A stretch of DNA of 64,000 nt from assembly GCF_000788395.1 (NCBI RefSeq), contig NZ_CP009888.1, forward strand, positions 2,376,001 to 2,440,000, in the 5' to 3' direction. The notes below the pieces were generated by a model that did not search any database, was not told where the DNA came from, and was given only the letters and a program-made list of their open reading frames with translations. The position numbers and the translations under genes were made by a program. The DNA comes from Pseudoalteromonas piratica. GTDB taxonomy: Bacteria > Pseudomonadota > Gammaproteobacteria > Enterobacterales > Alteromonadaceae. Of this stretch, positions 9,851-20,079 are shown piece by piece (position 1 is the stretch's first letter; each line of letters starts with the position of its first letter).

Positions 9851-11218
9851 TTAGCGTCGGCCTGAGCGACGTAATGCATTTGAAGTAAACTCGGTATCTT
9901 TGAATGACTGTTGGAAATCATACATCTTTTCTTCGTTATCTAGGCCAATGGCTAAGTAACGACGTGAATTAAGATCATGATAAACATCCAAAGTACTCCA
10001 GTGAGTTGGCACTTCATAGTAGTTCACACCGTGTGCCATAGCGACACGGTAAAGTTGATCACGGTTGTCATATAAGTCAGCAACGTGGATCTGCCAGCTA
10101 TCCTCATCAATGAAGAAAACACGTTTTTTGTATATATGACGTGTACCTTCTTTCAGATTTGCTTCAACAACCCATACACGGTGCTTTTCATAACGCACAT
10201 GTTCTGGGTTAATATGACCAGGCATCAAAATATCATCATACTTCAGCTCATTGCTATGAAGCTTGTAGCTGTTGTACGGAATGTACATTTCTTTTTTACC
10301 AACTAATTTCCAGTCATAACGGTTTGGTGAACCGTTAAACATATCGAAATCATCAGTTGTACGTAGACTATCAGAAGCTGTTCCCGGTGCATCGTATGCA
10401 ACATTCGGTGCACGACGAACACGACGTTGGCCTGTGTTATAAGTCCAAGCTTGACGTGGTGTTAATACCTGATCCATCGTCTCGTGAACAAGTAATGCAG
10501 TACCTGCAAGACGAGCAGGTTCAGTGACAGCTTGTTTGAACTTGAATAAGATATTTGATTTCTGCAACGATTCAGGTGTTGCATCTTGTTCAGAATATTT
10601 AACCAGCAGTTGCTCATCAAATCCAACAATATTATATGAACCACTTGCTGTAGGTGCGGCTTGACCACCATAACGTTGAATTGACAAACCACGGTAGCGC
10701 AAAATATGGTTCCAAATTGCTTCTAGACCTGTTTCAGGAATTGGAAAAGGAATACCGATAGCAGTATTTTTAATACCATTTCCTTCTTCAACAAGCTCAG
10801 CAGTGGTTGCATACTTTTTCGTTGCATCATAAATAAATTGTGGGTATGAAGCACTACGACGCGTTTGATAGATATTCATCTTAAACGTTTCAGGGTAAGC
10901 TTCAAACATCGCCACTTGACCTGGAGATAATAATTCCTTGTATTGATCAAGGTTTGACTTATCAATAGTGAATAATACTTTATCATCCGCAAATGGGTCT
11001 GGGTGGTGATCGCCCACTTTATAAGTATCTGGCGCTTTAGTAATACCGCCTTCCCAAGAAGGAATAGAACCGTCAGCATTTCCAGCCTTTTCTGCACCTA
11101 GTGGTGTTAAATCTTGACCTAATCGAGCTGCTTGCTCAGCGGTAATTTTAGCAACTGCTGATGATGTGCTAAACACACCAAGAAGAGCCAGTGCCACTAG
11201 GGTAGGTTTTTTAATCAT
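9851..11218 (-). CDS. DUF1329 family outer-membrane lipoprotein-like protein (exported)
   Basis: I start it at the ATG at 11218 (MIKKPTLVALALLGVFSTSSAVA), which has an AAGGG ribosome site and a clean signal peptide; a frame-extending Met 14 codons upstream lies inside the leader. The mature protein, about 430 residues, opens with ITAEQAARLGQDLTPLGAEKAGN and has the Tyr/Trp-rich DUF1329 body, including RAWTYNTGQRRVRRAPNV-like and SWQIHVADLYDNRDQLYR-like strands typical of this LolA/LppX-like fold. Its start lies 10 bp after the DUF1302 stop. Members are thought to carry a hydrophobic ligand across the envelope; that is inference, not shown here. Confidence 0.85.
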   Translation of the reverse strand: MIKKPTLVALALLGVFSTSSAVAKITAEQAARLGQDLTPLGAEKAGNADGSIPSWEGGITKAPDTYKVGDHHPDPFADDKVLFTIDKSNLDQYKELLSPGQVAMFEAYPETFKMNIYQTRRSASYPQFIYDATKKYATTAELVEEGNGIKNTAIGIPFPIPETGLEAIWNHILRYRGLSIQRYGGQAAPTASGSYNIVGFDEQLLVKYSEQDATPESLQKSNILFKFKQAVTEPARLAGTALLVHETMDQVLTPRQAWTYNTGQRRVRRAPNVAYDAPGTASDSLRTTDDFDMFNGSPNRYDWKLVGKKEMYIPYNSYKLHSNELKYDDILMPGHINPEHVRYEKHRVWVVEANLKEGTRHIYKKRVFFIDEDSWQIHVADLYDNRDQLYRVAMAHGVNYYEVPTHWSTLDVYHDLNSRRYLAIGLDNEEKMYDFQQSFKDTEFTSNALRRSGRR

Positions 11219-11228
11219 ATTGTTACCC

Positions 11229-13322
11229 TTAAATTGAATACTTGATATTAAATGAAACATAGTCGCGATCTGCTAAGCCATTTGCACTACCGCCACCCCA
11301 GAAACTGTTGTAACCAAAGTCAAACGACCACTGGTTTTGATAGTTAAAGTTGAGGTTGACTGATGCTGACATACGATCTTCAACAAATAAGAACATTGGA
11401 TCTGGTGTTGTACCATTCACATCGTGTGCGAACACAACACGTGGTGAGAAGTTTACACCAGCAAATAAGTTGTTATATTCACCTTTAGCAACTAAGCGGT
11501 AACCCCAAGATGTTGCAGAAGCAAATTGATTTGTTTCTGGACCGTTTGAAAGTAATAGATGAAGTGCAGTGTAGTCATCTGCAGGGCCCTGCATAATACC
11601 ACTTCGTGCGGTACCCGGTGCATTAAGACGCAGTTCATCATACTCAGGTAAATCCTTAACGTGAACACCACCTACTTCACCAAGTACAGCCCAGCTATCA
11701 GCACCTAATGAAGGGCCGAATAAATGCGTTAAGCTAAATTGAAGCTGTGCAGTATCGCGAAGGATATAACCTTGGGCAACTTCACCTGGCGCAACCGTTT
11801 CTACTTGAGAAATACCAGCAAACATATCTTGGCGAACCGCATCTGGTACACCAGGGTTTGCAAGTTGTTCTGCCATACCTGCGTATAGCAGCTCTACATC
11901 ATCAATTTGTAGTGGCTCATCTTGACGATAAGTGAATTCACCAGCAAATGCCGTTTCACCAATGGCTGTGTTCCAGCTGAAAGCATACATTTTAATATCT
12001 TCTGGATATTCAAGTTGTGCTTCTGTGAAACCTTTTAAATTAGTAATGTTATCAGCTGTGATCGTGTTGTTAGCAATGTAAGCTAAATCGTGACCAATTG
12101 CAGGAGCTGTAAAGTTAGATGCTTTACCAGAAATTAATGGACGACGACTATGGTAATTTACATAGTAAAGACCAAACTCTGTTTCGTTAAGTTCAGGAAC
12201 AAACCAACCAAGTTTCAAACCATATTGGCCTGAATCTTTTGGCTCTTTCATCGCTTTATCACCATTTGCTTTGATCGCAACTTTTGTTGGATGTGCAAGG
12301 TACATACTTGCAAGCAATGATTGCGCTTCAGGGCTCGTTGGATCCATGCCTTGTGACGCTAACACTTGTCCCCACTGAGCATACATACTATTCAATGAGT
12401 TTGTTAGATAAGCTAAGTCGATATCAGGGTTTGAAGTAAAACCGAGTTGCACGTTATTAGCATTACCATTTACAGCAGCAAAGTCATTGGTTGATAGGTA
12501 AGTACCTGCAACCGGTAGACGTGTTTCATGCCATTGGTATTGGTAGAACATTTCAGCAGAAAAGTTTTCTGTGATACCAAGTGATGCCCAAAGCATACCT
12601 ACAGGTATAAATGCTTCTTTAACTTCCGCACCTGGTGCTTTTAATCGGTCAATATCAACAGGGTTAATATTGATACCATGGGAAATAAGTGCACTTTCAC
12701 CCCAGTTAACTACTTGTTGACCAAGACGAATAGAAAGTGGGTTGTAACCGTCGTTCAAATCAAAATCTGCATACGCAAACGCATCAAGTAAACGAAGGTC
12801 TTTACATACAAGTTCTTCTGATTCTTTGTTTGCACATGGGTCGACACCTTGACCAGACGTTGGGTTTTTATATGCTAAATCAGTGTCATTTAGTGCGAAA
12901 TCATAGAAGTACATAAAACGCGTAAAGAAACCATAATTGTCTTTACGAATTTCTAGTTCATGTGTTCCTTTTAATAACTGTGAAAACGCTTCACCGCTAT
13001 CAAAGTTTAGGTTGCCTGCATCACCATTATTCGAATAAGTACCTGGCTGAGACCAGATATCACTTGAAGAGTAAATTGGATTAAGTGCAGGATGATAACC
13101 AGTCCAATCAAAGCGAGGATGATTAGATTTACCGATTTGATTATCGAAGTCACGGTCTTCTACACGATAGCTAGTACCGTATGAAAATGTTGAGTCAAAT
13201 TGTATTTCAAAACCACCAACTTCAAATGATGCGGCTGAAGCAGTTTGGCTTGCTAGTGCCATACATGCTGCAGTAACACCTAAAGCCAGTTTGTTTTTGA
13301 CAAAAAGAGGACTTTTTATCAT
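11229..13322 (-). CDS. DUF1302 family outer-membrane beta-barrel protein
   Basis: I choose the ATG at 13322 (MIKSPLFVKNKLALGVTA), which has an AGGGGGA ribosome site seven bases upstream and leads into a signal peptide ending near ASA at residue 31. The 697-residue product is rich in alternating aromatic strands and ends in a terminal strand (DYVSFNIKYSI) typical of outer-membrane barrels. FEIQFDSTFSYGTSYRVEDRD and LRLGQQVVNWGES-like segments are DUF1302 hallmarks. It is the first gene of the operon with DUF1329, a Ycf48-like protein and an RND pump, so it is likely the outer-membrane channel or ligand receptor of the set. Confidence 0.88.
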   Translation of the reverse strand: MIKSPLFVKNKLALGVTAACMALASQTASAASFEVGGFEIQFDSTFSYGTSYRVEDRDFDNQIGKSNHPRFDWTGYHPALNPIYSSSDIWSQPGTYSNNGDAGNLNFDSGEAFSQLLKGTHELEIRKDNYGFFTRFMYFYDFALNDTDLAYKNPTSGQGVDPCANKESEELVCKDLRLLDAFAYADFDLNDGYNPLSIRLGQQVVNWGESALISHGININPVDIDRLKAPGAEVKEAFIPVGMLWASLGITENFSAEMFYQYQWHETRLPVAGTYLSTNDFAAVNGNANNVQLGFTSNPDIDLAYLTNSLNSMYAQWGQVLASQGMDPTSPEAQSLLASMYLAHPTKVAIKANGDKAMKEPKDSGQYGLKLGWFVPELNETEFGLYYVNYHSRRPLISGKASNFTAPAIGHDLAYIANNTITADNITNLKGFTEAQLEYPEDIKMYAFSWNTAIGETAFAGEFTYRQDEPLQIDDVELLYAGMAEQLANPGVPDAVRQDMFAGISQVETVAPGEVAQGYILRDTAQLQFSLTHLFGPSLGADSWAVLGEVGGVHVKDLPEYDELRLNAPGTARSGIMQGPADDYTALHLLLSNGPETNQFASATSWGYRLVAKGEYNNLFAGVNFSPRVVFAHDVNGTTPDPMFLFVEDRMSASVNLNFNYQNQWSFDFGYNSFWGGGSANGLADRDYVSFNIKYSI

Positions 13323-13496
13323 ATATATTCCCCCTATGGCGGGCTGTTTTGTTATCAAGTTATTGTTTTTAGTATGCTTGTAACGATAGAAAGCAATTCA
13401 TAAAATTACAAGTAAAACATGAGATATCACAAAATCATTGAAACAACGATTAAAGATTCACTCTTGTTATTAGATATTCTACTTTCTAATCACATA

Positions 13497-13512
13497 GGTA
13501 AGACATCTTACC
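13497..13512. promoter_or_regulatory. Inverted repeat upstream of the DUF1302 operon
   Basis: GGTAAGA-CA-TCTTACC is a 7+2+7 palindrome about 175 bp upstream of the DUF1302 start, in the 279-bp AT-rich gap. It has no T-run, so an operator is more likely than a terminator. The cognate regulator is not recognisable. Nothing else in the gap could be assigned. Confidence 0.35.
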
Positions 13513-13601
13513 AGTTAAATAATCGAAATGAAAAGTGCTTATGATAAAGAACTTGAAAAAGTTACCTGAAAAACGCCGAAATTTTAATCAAGACAATGAT
13601 T

Positions 13602-13829
13602 TTAAATGATTTTTTCTAAAGAAATAAATTTATTTTCAGCCGTTAAATGAATACGAAAACGCCCTTTTATACCAATAGAAGAAACAAAAGGACGTAACTT
13701 TGATGCATCAAAGCGAATTGTCTTCCCACAATCACTTAATACCTGTACTTGAGTGTAATGGCCTTCGTAATAAGCCATACACTCATCGTAGTTAAGGTTT
13801 AATGCAAAATAGTAAGTTTTACTCACCAT
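13602..13829 (-). CDS. DUF2835 family protein
   Basis: A 75-residue protein beginning MVSKTYYFALNLNYDECMAYYEG and containing IRFDASKLRPFVSSIGIKGRFRIHL. The pattern YYF.L.....E.....YEG...V.V....G..I.F.A..LRPFV...GI.GRF matches my recollection of DUF2835, a small cytosolic family of unknown function in gammaproteobacteria. Its start overlaps the pepN stop by 11 bp, so it is translated from the pepN message. The Met at 13829 fits the family start better than the Met three codons upstream. Confidence 0.75.
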   Translation of the reverse strand: MVSKTYYFALNLNYDECMAYYEGHYTQVQVLSDCGKTIRFDASKLRPFVSSIGIKGRFRIHLTAENKFISLEKII

Positions 13830-16425
13830 TAAGAGCATTACTCACTTTTTCGTAGAGATCTGGGCTTAGATCTGAAATATCAGCTAAACGCTTGAGTTGT
13901 TCTTTTACCTTATTCTGACGCTCAATAGTATGACGTTTATAACTCATAAGCGGTGTAATAAGGCGTGCAGCATTTTGTGGGTTAATTTTGTCGAGTTTAA
14001 TTAGCAAATCGGTAAGTAAAGTATACCCTGAGCCATCAACAGCATGAAATGCTTGTGGATTGAACATACAATAACTCATAAGTAGTGCACGAACACGATT
14101 CGGGTTAGTAATATCAACTTCCCCATTTGCGAACATTTCAGTAATTGTCGCTGTGATATTTTCTGATTTTAAGCGCCCCACTTGTGCTAGCCATTTATCT
14201 AATACAAGCACATCATGTTGCCATTTTTCCTTAAAACGAGTTAAAAACTCGCTATGTACTGAATGCAAACTGTCACATACTGCACTCAATGCATTTAAAC
14301 TATTGGTCATATTACTGTCAGTGAACTGCTGTTCTAGTTCGTGTGAAGCCTGATCCCAATCAGTTAATGCCAGATAACTCAAAATACACCCTTTCAATGC
14401 ACGGACACTAATGCTGTGTGCATCCAAACCGCCGTTTTCATCTAACGATGTGTAAAGTTGTACCAGTGAGTCTTTTAGCTCCATTGCCAATGTGGATTTG
14501 TAACCAGCTAATTGTGCACAGATTTTGTCGACTGGAACTGTCTTGTAGGTTGCCGCAATTGCATCAAAACTTGGCAATGTAATTAATTCACTTAACAGAG
14601 CTAAATCTTTTGACTCTGACGAAAGTAACTCATTGAATAAATCAAGTACCATTTTGGGCAATTCACTTCCAGAATCAATACTCGATTTCAAACATACAAT
14701 CATCAATCGCTGCATCGCATCCCATTTTGAAAAATCACTGCGTGCATGTTTAACAATTGTGATTAACTCATCTAGAGATTGGTCAAACTCAACTTTACAA
14801 GGTGCAGAAAAGTCTTCAAGGAAAACAACCGCACTATCCTGCTCAATATTTTCAAAGATATATTGATGCGTTTCTGATTTTAAACTCACCACATTACCAA
14901 CAACTTCGCCGTTAATTTGTAATGGCTGCGAGATACCCTTTGGTGAAATTACCTCTATCGCGAGTGGAATATGTAAAGCTTGTTTTTCACTTTGATCTTG
15001 TGTCGGTGCCGTGTATTGCGTGACTGTTAAAGTTAAGGTCTTATCTGACTCGTTATAATGTCTATCCACGTTTAGCTCAGGTGTGCCTGATTGACTATAC
15101 CATTTTGAGAATAACGTTAAGTCAATATTTGATGCATCCTGCATTGCACTCACAAAATCATCACAGGTAGCAGCTGTTCCGTCATGACGTTCAAAGTAAA
15201 GCTTCATACCTTTTTGGAAATTAGTTTCACCTAATAAGGTGTGCATCATGCGGATCACTTCAGATCCCTTATCATAAACAGTAACCGTATAGAAATTGTT
15301 CATTTCAATCACTTTATCCGGTCTTATCGGATGCGCCATTGGTCCTGCATCTTCACTAAACTGCGGTCCACGCATCACTTTTACTGCATCAATTCTGTTT
15401 AACGCACGTGAACCAATGTCTGAGCTAAATTCTTGGTCGCGAAATACCGTTAAACCTTCTTTTAATGATAACTGAAACCAGTCTTGGCACGTCACTCGGT
15501 TTCCAGTCCAATTGTGAAAATACTCATGACCCACAATGCTTTCAATGGTGTGATAATCACGGTCAGTTGCGGTTGCCTGGTTGGCAAGAACACACTTTGA
15601 GTTAAAAATATTAAGGCCTTTATTTTCCATTGCCCCCATATTGAAGAAATCAACGGCGACAATCATATAAATGTCTAGGTCATACTCAAGGTCGAAACGT
15701 TCTTCATCCCACTTCATCGCACGCTTTAGTGATGCCATGGCATGGTCTGCCTTGTTTAAATTACCTTTATCTACAAAGAGTTCTAATAGCACATCACGAC
15801 CAGTTCGAGTTTTAAACGTGTCTTGGAGAACATCAAAATCACCAGCTACAAGGGCAAATAAATAGCTTGGTTTGTTATATGGGTCTTGCCACACATTAAA
15901 GTGCCTTCCGTCTGCAAGCTCACCACTTTCAATTTTATTACCATTCGAAAGTAAATGGGTAAATGATTTATCAGCAATTACTTTTACCGTGTATTTAGTC
16001 AATACATCTGGTCTATCTTGAAAATAAGTTATTTTTCGAAAGCCTTCTGCTTCACATTGGGTACAATAAGCACCGTCTGATAAATATAACCCCTCTAATG
16101 AGGTGTTGTTTTGCGGATCAATTTCGCTTTCGATATGAAGTTCAAACTCTGACGGTAAATTTTTTAATAAAATCCCTTGCTCAAACTGTTCATATTGTGA
16201 AAACGGCACACCATTCACATTAATGCAATGTAGTGTCTGATTAACACCATCCAGCCATAAATCACTTTCGTTTTCTGTAACTCTTTTATAGTGTGATTTT
16301 TGTAACACACGTGTCTGTGTTGGTTGTAAATCAAACTCTAAATATAATGAGTCAACAAGAAAGTCTGGGGCCTTATAATCTTTACGATACTTAGCTTGAT
16401 TAGTCGAAATATGTTGTTCGCTCAT
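13819..16425 (-). CDS. pepN: Aminopeptidase N (M1 metallopeptidase)
   Basis: Removes N-terminal residues from peptides in the cytoplasm. GAMENKG near residue 263 recognises the free N-terminus, and HEYFHNWTGNRVT near 298 with a Glu about 20 residues further (KEGLTVFRDQEF) supplies the HExxH-x18-E zinc site. These positions agree closely with E. coli PepN (His297, His301, Glu320), as does the 868-residue length. The N-terminal beta domain, catalytic domain and long helical C-terminal domain are all present. It lies 18 bp after nhaC and overlaps the DUF2835 gene. Confidence 0.97.
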   Translation of the reverse strand: MSEQHISTNQAKYRKDYKAPDFLVDSLYLEFDLQPTQTRVLQKSHYKRVTENESDLWLDGVNQTLHCINVNGVPFSQYEQFEQGILLKNLPSEFELHIESEIDPQNNTSLEGLYLSDGAYCTQCEAEGFRKITYFQDRPDVLTKYTVKVIADKSFTHLLSNGNKIESGELADGRHFNVWQDPYNKPSYLFALVAGDFDVLQDTFKTRTGRDVLLELFVDKGNLNKADHAMASLKRAMKWDEERFDLEYDLDIYMIVAVDFFNMGAMENKGLNIFNSKCVLANQATATDRDYHTIESIVGHEYFHNWTGNRVTCQDWFQLSLKEGLTVFRDQEFSSDIGSRALNRIDAVKVMRGPQFSEDAGPMAHPIRPDKVIEMNNFYTVTVYDKGSEVIRMMHTLLGETNFQKGMKLYFERHDGTAATCDDFVSAMQDASNIDLTLFSKWYSQSGTPELNVDRHYNESDKTLTLTVTQYTAPTQDQSEKQALHIPLAIEVISPKGISQPLQINGEVVGNVVSLKSETHQYIFENIEQDSAVVFLEDFSAPCKVEFDQSLDELITIVKHARSDFSKWDAMQRLMIVCLKSSIDSGSELPKMVLDLFNELLSSESKDLALLSELITLPSFDAIAATYKTVPVDKICAQLAGYKSTLAMELKDSLVQLYTSLDENGGLDAHSISVRALKGCILSYLALTDWDQASHELEQQFTDSNMTNSLNALSAVCDSLHSVHSEFLTRFKEKWQHDVLVLDKWLAQVGRLKSENITATITEMFANGEVDITNPNRVRALLMSYCMFNPQAFHAVDGSGYTLLTDLLIKLDKINPQNAARLITPLMSYKRHTIERQNKVKEQLKRLADISDLSPDLYEKVSNALNGE

Positions 16426-16443
16426 AAAAATTACTCCACTAAG

Positions 16444-17904
16444 TTATGCTTCACGTGATTGAATATGTTTAGGCTCTAGTTTTAATATCTTAATACCAAA
16501 GTAAGCATATATAACTGCTAATGCAGGGTTAATTAAATTGAAAAATGCATACATTGCATAATCTAAAGGACTAATTAAAAGTACACTCTGCATATAAGCA
16601 CCGCATGTATTCCAAGGGATCAATGGACTGGTAATTGTTCCACCATCTTCTAAAGTGCGTGATAAGTTTACAGGTGCCAAGCCACGTTTCTCATATTCTT
16701 CTTTAAACATACGTCCTGGCATTACAATAGCCATATACTGATCGGCTGCGATTAAGTTTGTACCAATACATGTCGCAACAGTTGACGCAATAAGAGAACC
16801 GGTGCTTTTTGCAATCTTTAAAATACCCGAAACGAAGACTTTCAAAAGACCAACTTTTTCCATCACGGCGCCAAACATCAAAGCACAGATAATCAACCAT
16901 GTTGTATTTAACATGCCTGACATACCACCACCACTTAATAAGCTATCCATCTTGTCGTCGCCAGTGGTAATACTAAATCCATTAAAGAACGCCGCCCAGA
17001 CTAATTTAAACGTGCCAACAAAGTGTGTCACGCCAGTTTCAATCTGACTTGCAATCAGTTCTTGTTGAAATAATAACGCCCAAATAGCCCCCACAAATGC
17101 GCCAATAGCAACTGCAGGAAACGCTGGCATTTTTTTAATAGCCAGAGTTAACAAAACAACAAGCGGCACTAACATCTCGATACCAATGTTGAAGTTTTGA
17201 AGAAGAATACTTGAAATCTCTTCAATACGACCTTCATTCGGGATCCCTTCAGCATTAAAGCCTAAAACCAAGAAAATAATCAGTGCAATAATAAAACTTG
17301 GTACCGTTGTCCAAAGCATATGGTGAATATGCTGGAATAGATTACTGCCAGCAACAGCCGGTGCTAGGTTCGTCGTTTCAGATAACGGACTTAATTTATC
17401 GCCAAAATAGGCACCGGAAATAACTGCACCTGCCGTCACAACTTGGTCAAGACCAAGTCCTGAAGAAACACCAAGTAATGCCACACCTATGGTCGCAGCT
17501 GTAGTCCAAGAACTACCGATACTAAGTGCAACAATGGCGCAAAGCACACAACTGGCAGCATAAAACCAATGGGGATTGATAAGTTGTAAACCATAATAGA
17601 TCAGTGAAGGAACAGTACCGGATAACAACCAAGTACCTATCAATGCACCTACCATAAGTAGAATCAGTACAGCACCTAAAGAAATGGTTATACCTTTAAC
17701 CATTGCTTCTTCAAGTTCCCCCCATTTAAATCCATTTTTAAGACCAATAAGCACTGCAATAGCTGCGGCAAACAAAAGTGCTATTTGGTTAGGGCCATAT
17801 GATGAATCATCACTGTATAAATAAACGGATGTGCCAAGCAGGAGCACTAAAACGCTAATTGGAATTAAAGCGTCTAAAAAGGTCGCTTGTTTAACTTGCT
17901 TCAC
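16444..17904 (-). CDS. nhaC: Na+/H+ antiporter, NhaC family
   Basis: A 486-residue inner-membrane protein with about 11-12 hydrophobic helices. The segments SIGSSWTTAATIGVALLG, GAVISGAYFGDKLSPLSETT and TCIGTNLIAADQYMAIVMPG are the conserved discontinuous-helix motifs of NhaC antiporters. These exchange external protons for cytosolic Na+, which suits a marine organism. It precedes pepN by 18 bp on the same strand. Upstream, CACTTAA and TTAAGTG at 17942-17966 form a spaced inverted repeat that may lie in its promoter. Sodium specificity is inferred from the family. Confidence 0.9.
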   Translation of the reverse strand: MKQVKQATFLDALIPISVLVLLLGTSVYLYSDDSSYGPNQIALLFAAAIAVLIGLKNGFKWGELEEAMVKGITISLGAVLILLMVGALIGTWLLSGTVPSLIYYGLQLINPHWFYAASCVLCAIVALSIGSSWTTAATIGVALLGVSSGLGLDQVVTAGAVISGAYFGDKLSPLSETTNLAPAVAGSNLFQHIHHMLWTTVPSFIIALIIFLVLGFNAEGIPNEGRIEEISSILLQNFNIGIEMLVPLVVLLTLAIKKMPAFPAVAIGAFVGAIWALLFQQELIASQIETGVTHFVGTFKLVWAAFFNGFSITTGDDKMDSLLSGGGMSGMLNTTWLIICALMFGAVMEKVGLLKVFVSGILKIAKSTGSLIASTVATCIGTNLIAADQYMAIVMPGRMFKEEYEKRGLAPVNLSRTLEDGGTITSPLIPWNTCGAYMQSVLLISPLDYAMYAFFNLINPALAVIYAYFGIKILKLEPKHIQSREA

Positions 17905-17992
17905 AAAGATACCTCAAATTGTTGTCATTATTTGTCAGCATCACTTAACCAAATAATCATTAAGTGTTGACTTTGTTATTTTAAAATTCACA

Positions 17993-18026
17993 TAAAAAAG
18001 CGCCGACTTTTTAAAAATCGGCGCTT
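17993..18026 (-). terminator. Intrinsic terminator of prc
   Basis: AAGCGCCGA (17998-18006) pairs with TCGGCGCTT (18018-18026), followed on the minus strand by TTTTTTATG. It closes the msrC-proQ-prc operon 18 bp after the prc stop. Confidence 0.88.
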
Positions 18027-18043
18027 GCTAAAATCAAAGATGA

Positions 18044-20068
18044 TTAGTGTTTAGCGTAACGGCCATACTTAATAAAATCTGAAGTAATATGAACCGCTTC
18101 TTCTAAACCTGGATCAATTTCATCCAAAACATCTGGCGCATCGTCAAGCGATGCTATTGGGTCTAGGCCCAAACGCTTTAATCGCTCATTTGCACGTGCG
18201 AGTGATTTAACTTTGTCTTCTTCACGTTGCTTTTCACGTTTAGCTTTGACAAGCGTAACTGAATCACGATCTTTTTCTTTTTGATAAACTGCAATGTCAT
18301 CATTAAGATAAATAAACTCAGGCTCTGACGCAATACGCTCGTTATGCTTCTCTGTTAAGAAGGAAATCGCCGGTGATAGGTCATCTAACTTGGAATAACT
18401 CGCTTTACGAATATGATCCCAAGGTAAGGCATTATCTTCCTGACTTTCGCCCCATTCTGCAGGGTCAATCGGTGAAGGATACTTAATATCCGGAATAACC
18501 CCTTTGTGTTGAGTACTGCCGCCATTAATTCGATAAAATTTTGCGATTGTGTATTGCACACTACCTAGTGGGTTTTCAAAAAGATCAAACGCTTTAGTAA
18601 GGCTTCTGTGCTGTTGCACAGTTCCTTTACCAAAGGTTTGCTCACCAATGATTACGGCGCGACCATAATCCTGCATTGCTGCAGCAAAAATTTCAGAAGC
18701 GGACGCACTGTAACGGTCTACTAGGACTGTTAAGGGACCATCGTAATAAGTTACACCATCGCGGTCTTTTTGTTTTTCAACTTTACCATTGATGTTATGA
18801 ATTTGAACTACCGGGCCTTTATCAAAGAACAAACCTGATAATTGGGTTGCTTCATATAGAGACCCCCCACCGTTACCGCGTAAATCGATAATAATGCCGT
18901 CTACTTGTTGCTCTTGTAGTTTAGCTAATTCTTTTTTAACATCCTTTGACAGGTTGTTATAAAAACCCGGGATTTCAATCACCCCGATTTTTGTATCAAG
19001 CTCTGAATAAACTGGCTCAAATACACTAGATTTAGCAGCTTTATCTTCTAAGCGAATTTTGTCACGTATGATTTCAACTTCAAGCGGCGTGCCGTGCGAA
19101 TCTGACCCTTTTAAATACTGTAAACGAACCTTAGTACCTTTCGGGCCTTTAATTAAGTCTACCACATCATCTAATCGCCAACCGATAACATCAACAAATT
19201 GATCTTGGCCTTGGGCTACCGCAATAATGCGATCATCTGACTTAAGCTTTTCAGTTTTTGACGCTGGACCACCTGGGACTAATGAACGAATTACAGTGTA
19301 ATCTTCATCAACACCCAAAACTGCGCCAATACCTTCAAGCTCAAGTTGCATATCTTGTTTAAACTGCTCGGCACGACGAGGTGAAAGATAGGATGTATGT
19401 GCTTCGATGCTTCGCGCAAATGAGTTCATTGCAATTTGATAAGCATCTTCACTATTCGTTTGTGAAATTCGTTTAAGAGTATAACGGTAACGCTTTTTAA
19501 GAATTTCTTTAATATCTGGCCATTCTTTGCCCGTTAACTTTAAACGCAATGCATCGTACTTAACACGTTGACGCCATATTTCATGCAGCTCAGCCTCAGT
19601 TTTAGGCACTACAGCATCTTCACGGTCGAAGAAATAATTATCTTCTTTGTCAAACGTCATTTCTTTATCAAGTAAAGAAAGGGAATATTCAAAACGTTCA
19701 AAGCGGCGACGCATGTTCAGGTTAAAGATTTCAAATGCAAAAGACATGTCGCCTTTAATTAACGCATTATCAATCTCATACCTGAAATGTTCGAATTTAG
19801 CTAAGTCAGATTGAAGGAACAAGCTCTTGTTGCTATCAATTGACTCTAAATAACGGTCATAGATTTGGCTAGATAAGTCGTCATCTAATCGTATAAGTTT
19901 GTAGTGTGAGCGAGTAAATAAATTGGTTATTCGCTTGGTTGCAGCAATATGCTGTATTTCCTGTTTTAACTCAGGTAAATTTTCAATGCTAATTGTATCG
20001 GCAGAAGCAAATAAATTTGCTGAAAAAAGCGCTGCCGCCAGTGGAATAAGCTTAAACTTCTCACTCAT
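18044..20068 (-). CDS. prc: C-terminal (tail-specific) processing protease Prc
   Basis: A periplasmic S41 protease of 674 residues with a signal peptide (ends near FASA, residue 23). A PDZ domain lies around 225-320 (ELEGIGAVLGVDEDYTVIRSL onward). The catalytic Ser is in DRYSASASEIFAAAM near 455 and the Lys in GEQTFGKGTVQ near 478, matching the Ser-Lys dyad of E. coli Prc. The C-terminal DUF3340-type region follows. Prc trims penicillin-binding protein 3 and, with NlpI, controls murein hydrolases. It starts 11 bp after proQ, the E. coli gene order. Confidence 0.96.
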   Translation of the reverse strand: MSEKFKLIPLAAALFSANLFASADTISIENLPELKQEIQHIAATKRITNLFTRSHYKLIRLDDDLSSQIYDRYLESIDSNKSLFLQSDLAKFEHFRYEIDNALIKGDMSFAFEIFNLNMRRRFERFEYSLSLLDKEMTFDKEDNYFFDREDAVVPKTEAELHEIWRQRVKYDALRLKLTGKEWPDIKEILKKRYRYTLKRISQTNSEDAYQIAMNSFARSIEAHTSYLSPRRAEQFKQDMQLELEGIGAVLGVDEDYTVIRSLVPGGPASKTEKLKSDDRIIAVAQGQDQFVDVIGWRLDDVVDLIKGPKGTKVRLQYLKGSDSHGTPLEVEIIRDKIRLEDKAAKSSVFEPVYSELDTKIGVIEIPGFYNNLSKDVKKELAKLQEQQVDGIIIDLRGNGGGSLYEATQLSGLFFDKGPVVQIHNINGKVEKQKDRDGVTYYDGPLTVLVDRYSASASEIFAAAMQDYGRAVIIGEQTFGKGTVQQHRSLTKAFDLFENPLGSVQYTIAKFYRINGGSTQHKGVIPDIKYPSPIDPAEWGESQEDNALPWDHIRKASYSKLDDLSPAISFLTEKHNERIASEPEFIYLNDDIAVYQKEKDRDSVTLVKAKREKQREEDKVKSLARANERLKRLGLDPIASLDDAPDVLDEIDPGLEEAVHITSDFIKYGRYAKH

Positions 20069-20079
20069 ACACTGTCTCC

